7,919 bases of DNA from an uncultured Ruminococcus sp. (GTDB lineage: Bacteria > Bacillota > Clostridia > Oscillospirales > Acutalibacteraceae), in contig CAMGGF010000050.1 of assembly GCA_946055445.1 (NCBI GenBank), forward strand, positions 1 through 7,919, written 5' to 3'. The notes below the pieces were generated by a model that was not told where the DNA came from, searched no databases, and worked only from the letters and a program-made list of their open reading frames with translations. This document shows positions 1-5,116 of the stretch, piece by piece (position 1 is the first letter of the stretch; every line of letters begins with the position of its first letter). Made by a program: the position numbers and the translations under genes.

Positions 1-1199
1 GTTCTGCCGAAATAACTGTCGGTATACGGGTCGTACCCCTCGACCACGGTTTTGAGAATTTTACCGATATTCTCGCGGTTGCGTTCTTCAAAAATGCGGT
101 ACTGCATTTCCATAATCACTTCGCCGCGCTCTTGTTTCACATCGTCCGCAATTTGGTTGGGGAAAGACGCGGCAGGCGTGCCCTCCTCAGGCGAATAGGC
201 AAAGCAGCCCAAACGGTCAAACTGCGCGGTTTTCACAAAATCGCACAGTGTTTCGAAGGCTTCCTCCGTTTCACCGGGGAAACCGGTAATAAGCGTAGTG
301 CGAATGACCGCATCGGGAATTTTCGCGCGGATTTTTCCAATCAGTGCAAGCAGACTTTCCTTGTCGCCTTTGCGGTTCATGGCTTTTAAAACGCCCGCGT
401 CAGCGTGCTGCATCGGGATATCGAAATAATTTGCAATATTGTCACAAGACGCAACCACATCTATCAATTCATCGGTAATGCGCTCGGGGTAGCAGTACAG
501 CACCCGAATCCACTCGAATTCCTTGATATTCGAAAGCGCTTTTAACAGGGCAGGCAGGGCGGATTTGCCGAACAAGTCCTCCCCGTAACGGGTGGTATCC
601 TGCGCGACGACCACAATTTCTTTGACGCCGCGTGCCGCCAAATCCTTTGCTTCCGCCAAAATGTCCTCAGGTTGACGGCTGCGAAATTCGCCGCGAATAG
701 ACGGAATGGCGCAATAGGTACAATGGTTCGAGCACCCCTCGGCAATTTTCAAATAGGCAAACCACGCGGGCGTGGTCAAAAGGCGCTCGCCCGAAAGCGG
801 CAGGCAGGCTTTATCCCCAAAGGTTTCGATATTTTTTTCGCCGTCCAGCACGCGTGCACACACATCGCAAATACTACCGTTCGAGCCAAGTCCAACCACT
901 GCGTCGATTTCGGGAATTTCTTTTAAAATCTCTTCCCGATAGCGCTCGGCAAGGCAACCGGTTACAATAATTTTACCGATAATGCCCTCTTTTTTAAGTT
1001 GCGCCATATCCAATATATTCTCAATGGCTTCTTTTTTTGCATCTTCAATAAAACCGCAGGTGTTAATAATCACGGCATCGGCACCGTCCACCTCGTCAGT
1101 TATCACATAGCCTTGCTCGGCAAGACGCGCGAGCATCCATTCCGCGTCCACCTGATTTTTGGGACAGCCGAGCGAAATCATACCGATTTTTTTAGGCAT
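1..1199 (-). CDS. rimO: Ribosomal protein S12 methylthiotransferase RimO (3' end cut by window edge)
   Basis: Radical-SAM enzyme that adds a methylthio group to a conserved aspartate of ribosomal protein S12, using two 4Fe-4S clusters, in the cytoplasm. I read 399 residues before the window ends; the family is usually about 440. The N-terminal MTTase domain (about 1-125) has its three cluster cysteines in context: C12 in LGCPKN, C48 in NTCGF and C82 in TGCLAERY. The radical-SAM domain (about 142-370) has the CX3CX2C motif CSNHCTYC with C156, C160 and C163. The start of the TRAM domain (about 373 onward) is visible but truncated. The LGCPKN and GCLAERY wording favours RimO over the tRNA enzyme MiaB. 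It is last of the visible recA-recX-rimO operon, and its start lies inside the end of recX (8-nt overlap). Family assignment is firm; the S12 substrate is inferred from the family. Confidence 0.95.
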   Translation of the reverse strand, partial: MPKKIGMISLGCPKNQVDAEWMLARLAEQGYVITDEVDGADAVIINTCGFIEDAKKEAIENILDMAQLKKEGIIGKIIVTGCLAERYREEILKEIPEIDAVVGLGSNGSICDVCARVLDGEKNIETFGDKACLPLSGERLLTTPAWFAYLKIAEGCSNHCTYCAIPSIRGEFRSRQPEDILAEAKDLAARGVKEIVVVAQDTTRYGEDLFGKSALPALLKALSNIKEFEWIRVLYCYPERITDELIDVVASCDNIANYFDIPMQHADAGVLKAMNRKGDKESLLALIGKIRAKIPDAVIRTTLITGFPGETEEAFETLCDFVKTAQFDRLGCFAYSPEEGTPAASFPNQIADDVKQERGEVIMEMQYRIFEERNRENIGKILKTVVEGYDPYTDSYFGR

Positions 1200-1818
1200 C
1201 GTCATACTCCTCTGTTACTACATCATATTCACGCAAAGCGTCACGGATTTCCCCGTAAGTGTACCCCAAACGCATAAGCCCGTTTACGGCACGGCGTTTG
1301 GCTTTTTCGTCACCCGACAGGGCGTCGCGGTATTTTCCGCGCAACAGTAATATAATACGGTTTTCTGCGTCTTTGTCAAGTCCTTCAAGGGCATTTTCGG
1401 CGGTTTCACGGTCAATGCCTTTTTGTAACAGTTCCGTTCGAATACGCCGCAGCCCGAATTTTTTGCGCTCGTACAATTCACGCGCATAGTTTTCGGCAAA
1501 ACGCATCTCATCAATAAAGCCCAATTCTTCCGCCCTTGCTATCGCCGATTCGCACGCTTCTTTCGGGTATTTTTCCGACAGTTTGCGGTACAGTTCTTTT
1601 TTGGTATGGTCGCGGCGCGAAAGCAAGTCGAGCGTACTGTTAAACGCACGGCGGCAGCCGACCGCTTCTTCCAAAGCAGCCAACTGCGCGTCATCAATTT
1701 CTTTTAAATTGTGCCAAGGTTCGGAAAACCAATATTCGTCATCGACGGTCAAACGGTATTCGCCGTCAATATAAATATGAATTTTATGCAGTTTTCCGGG
1801 TTTGCCGGTTAATTTCAT
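1192..1818 (-). CDS. recX: Regulatory protein RecX
   Basis: RecX binds RecA filaments and modulates, usually inhibits, RecA activity. The protein has 208 residues, within the family's range. After an N-terminal extension (about 1-55) come the three-helix repeats typical of RecX: the first around 60-85 with LLSRRDHTKKELYRKL, the second around 93-145 with LGFIDEMRFAENYARE followed by KFGLRRIRTELLQKGI, and a third around 150-198 with VNGLMRLGYTYGEIRDAL. Its ATG shares 4 nt with the recA stop codon (ATGA), and no good ribosome site of its own is visible upstream, so translation is probably coupled to recA and keeps RecX far below RecA in amount (inference). It ends inside the start of rimO. Position directly after recA supports the call strongly. 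Confidence 0.95.
   Translation of the reverse strand: MKLTGKPGKLHKIHIYIDGEYRLTVDDEYWFSEPWHNLKEIDDAQLAALEEAVGCRRAFNSTLDLLSRRDHTKKELYRKLSEKYPKEACESAIARAEELGFIDEMRFAENYARELYERKKFGLRRIRTELLQKGIDRETAENALEGLDKDAENRIILLLRGKYRDALSGDEKAKRRAVNGLMRLGYTYGEIRDALREYDVVTEEYDDA
1207..1213 (-). promoter_or_regulatory. rimO ribosome binding site that decides the start
   Basis: AGAGGAG on the minus strand, inside the last codons of recX. Two in-frame ATGs follow. The first (1205) is only 1 nt from the site and would add Met-Thr; the second (1199) is 7 nt away, which is normal spacing. I therefore chose 1199, giving a protein that begins MPKKIGM. Confidence 0.75.
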
Positions 1819-2936
1819 TCGTCATCATCCACAGCCACATCAATTTTGGCGCGCGCGGCGGCTTTGGTTGTGGCAACCGGTTTGTAGGCAATCGGTTCAT
1901 CGGCGGGGTCGAGTGCTTTTTTCTCCGCCTTTTCAGGCTCGGCAGAGGCTGTGTTTGCCAATTGCGCACGCACCTGTTTTTCAATTTCGGCACAGAGTTT
2001 TTCATCGGTACGGAAGAGATTTTTCACATTATCTCTGCCCTGCCCCAAGCGTTCACCGTTATACGAGAACCACGCACCGCTTTTTTTGACTATTCCCAAA
2101 TCCACGGCGGCATCGAGCACTTCGCCGACGCGGGAAATGCCCTCGCCGTACATAATATCAAATTCCGCCGTTTTAAAGGGCGGGGCGACCTTATTTTTCA
2201 CGATTTTGATTTTGGTACGCGAACCGACAAATTCGCCGCCCGTGCCTTTCAAGGATTCCACGCGGCGCACATCAATACGCATTGTCGCATAGAATTTCAA
2301 CGCTCTGCCGCCTGTGGTGACTTCCGGGTTACCGTACACCACGCCGACCTTTTCACGCAACTGGTTGATAAAGATAATCACGGTATTGGATTTGGAGATA
2401 ACACCCGTCAATTTGCGAAGCGCCTGCGACATTAAACGCGCGTGCAAGCCCACATGGCTGTCGCCCATATCGCCGTCAATTTCGGCGCGAGGCACAAGTG
2501 CGGCAACCGAGTCCACAACAATGACATCGAGTGCCCCCGAACGCGCCAACGCCTCGACGATTTCGAGCGCTTGCTCACCGTTGTCGGGTTGGGAAACCAA
2601 CAGGGAGTCCACATCTACACCCAGTTTTTCGGCATACACGGGGTCCAGCGCGTGTTCGGCGTCCACAAACGCCGCGTCGCCGCCCGCTTTTTGCGCTTCG
2701 GCAACTACATGGAGTGCGAGCGTGGTTTTACCGGAGGATTCCGGCCCGTAGATTTCAATAATTCTGCCCTTCGGCAGTCCCCCGATACCCGTTGCGATAT
2801 CCAAAGAAAGCGAACCGGTGGAAACGGCTTCGACATTTAACGCCTTACTTTCGCCCAAGCGCATAATGGCGCCTGCGCCGTATTTTTTCTCAATTTGGGT
2901 TAAGGCGGTTTCCAGTGCCTTATTCTTCTCTGCCAT
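1815..2936 (-). CDS. recA: Recombinase RecA
   Basis: ATP-dependent strand-exchange protein and co-protease for LexA cleavage, the centre of homologous recombination and the SOS response. Visible elements are: N-terminal polymerisation helix (about 1-30); Walker A GPESSGKT at 64-71; Walker B strand VIVVDS at 138-143; DNA-binding loop L1 around 151-162 (EIDGDMGDSH); and loop L2 with the RecA signature NQLREKVGVVYGNPEVTTGG at 191-210. All core motifs look intact. The protein has 373 residues, about 20 longer than the E. coli protein. The extra length lies in an Ala/Lys/Glu/Pro-rich tail (about 327-369) that ends in the acidic run DDDE. The start is fixed by a GGAGG 9 nt upstream. First gene of the recA-recX-rimO operon; likely LexA-regulated (see the operator entry). 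Confidence 0.99.
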   Translation of the reverse strand: MAEKNKALETALTQIEKKYGAGAIMRLGESKALNVEAVSTGSLSLDIATGIGGLPKGRIIEIYGPESSGKTTLALHVVAEAQKAGGDAAFVDAEHALDPVYAEKLGVDVDSLLVSQPDNGEQALEIVEALARSGALDVIVVDSVAALVPRAEIDGDMGDSHVGLHARLMSQALRKLTGVISKSNTVIIFINQLREKVGVVYGNPEVTTGGRALKFYATMRIDVRRVESLKGTGGEFVGSRTKIKIVKNKVAPPFKTAEFDIMYGEGISRVGEVLDAAVDLGIVKKSGAWFSYNGERLGQGRDNVKNLFRTDEKLCAEIEKQVRAQLANTASAEPEKAEKKALDPADEPIAYKPVATTKAAARAKIDVAVDDDE

Positions 2937-2945
2937 CGTTTTTGT

Positions 2946-2950
2946 CCTCC
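2946..2950 (-). promoter_or_regulatory. recA ribosome binding site
   Basis: GGAGG on the minus strand, within TTTGGAGGAC, 9 nt before the recA ATG. It supports the chosen start and high translation. Confidence 0.85.
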
Positions 2951-2954
2951 AAAT

Positions 2955-2968
2955 CGTACAAATGTTCG
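2955..2968 (-). promoter_or_regulatory. Probable LexA (DinR-type) SOS box of recA
   Basis: The minus strand reads CGAACATTTGTACG. This is a near-palindrome close to the Gram-positive LexA box core GAAC-N4-GTTC, with one departure (GTAC instead of GTTC in the right half). All outer pairs match except one T-T pair. It lies about 4 to 17 nt after the predicted recA transcription start and just before the ribosome site, where bound LexA would block transcription. The sequence match is seen; LexA binding is inferred. Confidence 0.72.
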
Positions 2969-2977
2969 TTTGAATGA

Positions 2978-3006
2978 ATTATATAATAAACCGCAAAAAA
3001 ATGCAA
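2978..3006 (-). promoter_or_regulatory. recA operon promoter (sigma-A type)
   Basis: On the minus strand a -35-like TTGCAT (3006-3001) is followed after exactly 17 nt by a perfect -10 TATAAT (2983-2978). Transcription would begin near 2971, giving a leader of about 35 nt that contains the SOS box and ribosome site. The spacer contains TTTTGCGGTTT, also found in the rpmB promoter. Confidence 0.75.
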
Positions 3007-3032
3007 TAGTTTTTTTCGATTTTATGGGGCGC

Positions 3033-3048
3033 GTCCGTAAAAACGGAC
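3033..3048. repeat. Perfect 6-bp inverted repeat between the recA and rpmB promoters
   Basis: GTCCGT, loop AAAA, ACGGAC. It is upstream of both divergent promoters, so it is not in either predicted transcript. On the plus strand it is followed by ATTTTCTC, too weak a T run for a convincing terminator. It is flanked by two loosely similar stretches, at 3011-3029 (TTTTTTCGATTTTATGGGG) and 3050-3068 (TTTTCTCGGTATTTTTGGG). It could be a protein-binding site or chance; function unknown. Confidence 0.4.
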
Positions 3049-3085
3049 ATTTTCTCGGTATTTTTGGGAAATTTCAAAAAAACGC

Positions 3086-3114
3086 TTGCTTTTTCTTGCG
3101 GTTTCTGTTAATAT
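3086..3114 (+). promoter_or_regulatory. rpmB promoter (sigma-A type, extended -10)
   Basis: TTGCTT (-35, 3086-3091), 17-nt spacer, then TAATAT (-10, 3109-3114) preceded by TG at 3106-3107, which makes an extended -10. The start would be near 3121, leaving a leader of roughly 29 nt, too short for a riboswitch or r-protein leader structure. The -35 and spacer closely resemble those of the divergent recA promoter. Confidence 0.65.
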
Positions 3115-3149
3115 ATTGGCTGTTACTGAACAAAGGGAGGTGCCTCGTA

Positions 3150-3338
3150 ATGGCTAAATGTGAATTCTGCGGTAAAGATGTCGCGTTCGGCATCAAAGTT
3201 TCTCACTCGCACAGACGCTCCAACAGAACTTGGAAGCCCAATGTAAAAAGAGTGAAAGCGATTGTAAACGGCTCTCCTAAAAGAGTGTACGCTTGCACAC
3301 GCTGCCTGCGCTCGGGCAAGGTTACCCGCGCGGTTTAA
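3150..3338 (+). CDS. rpmB: 50S ribosomal protein L28 (bL28), zinc-binding C+ form
   Basis: Small basic protein of the large ribosomal subunit, 62 residues, a usual length for the family in Firmicutes. It starts MAKCEFCGKD and contains the family signature region SHSHRRSNRTWKPN (18-31). Four cysteines in two CXXC pairs (C4/C7 and C49/C52) form the zinc-ribbon set of the C+ paralog; zinc-free paralogs lack them. An ATG-led frame extends upstream to 2970, but the start at 3150 has a strong AAAGGGAGG ribosome site 9 nt upstream and lies after the predicted promoter, and the protein aligns with L28 from this Met. It is monocistronic, divergent from recA, and ends at a strong terminator. Confidence 0.98.
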   Translation: MAKCEFCGKDVAFGIKVSHSHRRSNRTWKPNVKRVKAIVNGSPKRVYACTRCLRSGKVTRAV

Positions 3339-3360
3339 TTGCAAACAACCGAAAAGATTT

Positions 3361-3388
3361 AACGCTCGCCTTTCGGCGGGCGTTTTTT
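3361..3388 (+). terminator. rpmB intrinsic terminator
   Basis: A 10-bp stem (AACGCTCGCC, loop TTTC, GGCGGGCGTT) starts 22 nt after the rpmB stop and runs into six T. The one non-Watson-Crick pair is U-G when transcribed on the plus strand but would be an A-C mismatch on the minus strand, so it is built for rpmB. Confidence 0.92.
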
Positions 3389-3416
3389 CGTTGTCTAAAA
3401 AACAATGCAGACAAAA

Positions 3417-3440
3417 CGGGCGGGGTTTTCTCCCCGCCCG
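3417..3440 (-). terminator. Terminator of the GPH symporter gene
   Basis: A perfect 9-bp, very GC-rich stem (CGGGCGGGG, 6-nt loop, CCCCGCCCG). It lies 13 nt after the symporter stop codon and on the minus strand is followed by TTTT. With the rpmB terminator it isolates the two convergent genes; the intervening 3339-3453 holds nothing else. Confidence 0.88.
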
Positions 3441-3453
3441 AAATCGTTGCACT

Positions 3454-4968
3454 TTATTCTGCGGCAATGCCGTCTTTTTCGCGTTTTTTTGCAAGTTCGG
3501 TGATGATGCGCGTTTTTTCGTTGCCTGAGATTTTGTAAAAGAACATCGGAATTGCACACAAAAGCAGGCTGACCCCCGGGACAATGGAAACGAGAGAGAA
3601 CATCGCAAACCGTTGATTTGCCGCCAATTCCGTAGCCGCCACAACGGCGGTGGAACTTAACATTTTTTCGGGTTCAAGACCGATGAACATATACATTAAC
3701 ACGATGCCCGAAGTGGCAAGCGCATTGCCGAGTTTGTTCACAAACCCCTGACACGCCGAACCCAAACCGTTTTCGCGGAAGCCCGTGGTCAGTTCCATAT
3801 AATCCAAGCAATCCCCAATCATCGCGTAGGAAATGACATTGAGCACGCCCAAGGGAATGCAGGAAACGAGAATGAAGGGAATACAAATATACAAATTCAT
3901 TGTAAACCAGCCGATGAGCGTGGTGAAAATGCTGGCGACAAAGCCCAACAGACAAGTTGTGATCACGATTTTTTTATAGTCAAACTTTTTCATCAGCACA
4001 GGCATAAACAGCATTGCACCGAACATACCGACAATCGCGCAGACCTGAAAAATGGTTTTGACGGTGGAAACACTCGCGTCAATGGCTTCAATGCGCTGTG
4101 CTTCGGTAAGCCCCGCAAGGTCAGGTCCTATGTAAAACGCATAGCGCGCAACATGCACCGCCGCCGCCTGCACCATATATCTGCCGCTGGAAAGCACGCC
4201 CATCAAAATGACCAGCATCAAAGGTTTGCATTTGAATATCCGCGAAAGTTGCGACGGCTCACCGGGCTGCGGTTTGCGGACAGGCAACACCACACGCTCT
4301 TTGACATGGAAATAGGTGTTGATATACAGCAAAATGCCAATGACAACGGTGACAATCGCCATAATCAAGTATTTGGTTTTGTTGTACTCCAACCCGTCGG
4401 AAGCACCGAGAATTTTCGGAAGCGTTAAACCGATGACCAAAAACAGCACTTCGGGCACGGCAGAGCCGACGCCGTTTAAGGTTCTGCCGAAGGAAATCAC
4501 CGAGCCGCGTTCTTCGGCATTGGGCGTCAATACATTCGGCAAACTCCAAAACGGCACATCTGCCATCGTGTAAATCATACCCCACAAAACATACACAACC
4601 GCCGAATAAATCATCAACTGCGTTTTCGGCAGGTTGGGGCTTAAATACATCAGCACCGTCAGCACGGCAATCGGAACGGCCGCATACAAAATGTACGGTT
4701 TCATTTTGCCGCGTTTCGTCGTACGGCGGTCCACAATGATACCCATCAGCGGGTCGTTAATCGCGTCCCAAATGCGTGCAAACAGCATCAAAAGCAAAAC
4801 AAACATCGGCGCCAACTGCAACACATTCAGGTAATAGTCGCTGATGTAACTGGACATCATCGCATAAATCATACCCTGCCCCATTGCGCCGACGGCAAAC
4901 ATTTGAAATTCTTTGCGCGGCACCACGAAGCCCTCACGCCCCGCCGCTTTCGATTTTTCTTTTTTCAT
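3454..4968 (-). CDS. Sugar:cation symporter, GPH family (MelB/XylP-like), substrate unknown
   Basis: Membrane carrier of the glycoside-pentoside-hexuronide:cation symporter family (MFS fold), expected to import a glycoside or sugar with Na+ or H+. It has 504 residues and about 12 hydrophobic segments, in keeping with the family. Family signatures: RIWDAINDPLMGIIVDRR at 65-82, where D68, N71 and D72 match the cation-site residues D55, N58 and D59 of MelB; DVPFWSLPNVLTPNAEERG at 137-155; and GDCLDYMELTTGFRENG at 385-401. A further ATG lies upstream at 5019, but that would start before the predicted transcription start and has no ribosome site. ATG 4968 has GAGGTGG 9 nt upstream, so I chose it. 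It stands alone with its own promoter and terminator and has no glycosidase or regulator next to it, so the substrate cannot be read from context. Confidence 0.93.
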   Translation of the reverse strand: MKKEKSKAAGREGFVVPRKEFQMFAVGAMGQGMIYAMMSSYISDYYLNVLQLAPMFVLLLMLFARIWDAINDPLMGIIVDRRTTKRGKMKPYILYAAVPIAVLTVLMYLSPNLPKTQLMIYSAVVYVLWGMIYTMADVPFWSLPNVLTPNAEERGSVISFGRTLNGVGSAVPEVLFLVIGLTLPKILGASDGLEYNKTKYLIMAIVTVVIGILLYINTYFHVKERVVLPVRKPQPGEPSQLSRIFKCKPLMLVILMGVLSSGRYMVQAAAVHVARYAFYIGPDLAGLTEAQRIEAIDASVSTVKTIFQVCAIVGMFGAMLFMPVLMKKFDYKKIVITTCLLGFVASIFTTLIGWFTMNLYICIPFILVSCIPLGVLNVISYAMIGDCLDYMELTTGFRENGLGSACQGFVNKLGNALATSGIVLMYMFIGLEPEKMLSSTAVVAATELAANQRFAMFSLVSIVPGVSLLLCAIPMFFYKISGNEKTRIITELAKKREKDGIAAE

Positions 4969-5007
4969 ACGGATACGCCACCTCACTTTTGCAACAGTAC
5001 ACAAAAA

Positions 5008-5036
5008 AGCATACCACAAAAAGGAATTTTAGTAAA
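5008..5036 (-). promoter_or_regulatory. Promoter of the GPH symporter gene
   Basis: On the minus strand TTTACT (-35, 5036-5031), 17-nt spacer, TATGCT (-10, 5013-5008) preceded by TG-G, an extended -10. The start would be near 5001, about 33 nt before the chosen ATG. I saw no CcpA (cre) operator around it. Confidence 0.6.
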
Positions 5037-5059
5037 GCATAAACAAGAAAAATCTACAT

Positions 5060-5098
5060 AAAACGGCGCAATCGGTTTTTAGCCGATTACGCCGTTTT
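5060..5098 (-). terminator. Terminator of the ABC transporter operon
   Basis: Long hairpin just after the permease stop: outer arm AAAACGGCG/CGCCGTTTT, inner arm AATCGG/CCGATT, 7-nt loop. Read on the minus strand the middle pair is U-G, so all 16 positions pair and the stem ends in UUUU. On the plus strand the same pair is a C-A mismatch. This orientation fits termination of the permease transcript, insulating the symporter promoter downstream. Confidence 0.9.
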
Positions 5099-5116
5099 TA
5101 TGAAATTACGGTTTGT

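Noticed and set aside
1951..2840. Several plus-strand open frames of 76-157 codons opposite recA
   Set aside because: They are shadows of the RecA codons on the opposite strand, without ribosome sites or family resemblance.
2970..3149. In-frame N-terminal extension of rpmB to an ATG at 2970
   Set aside because: It would run through both promoters and start before the predicted rpmB transcript. The Met at 3150 has an ideal ribosome site and matches the normal L28 N-terminus.
3115..3149. Possible ribosomal-protein leader or riboswitch before rpmB
   Set aside because: The predicted leader is only about 29 nt and shows no stem beyond the ribosome site.
3123..3644. 173-codon open frame on the minus strand across rpmB and the terminators
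   Set aside because: It is antisense to rpmB, crosses both terminator hairpins and the end of the symporter gene, and has no recognisable protein features.
4969..5019. 17-residue N-terminal extension of the GPH symporter
   Set aside because: The upstream ATG precedes the predicted transcription start and lacks a ribosome site; the ATG at 4968 has one at normal spacing.
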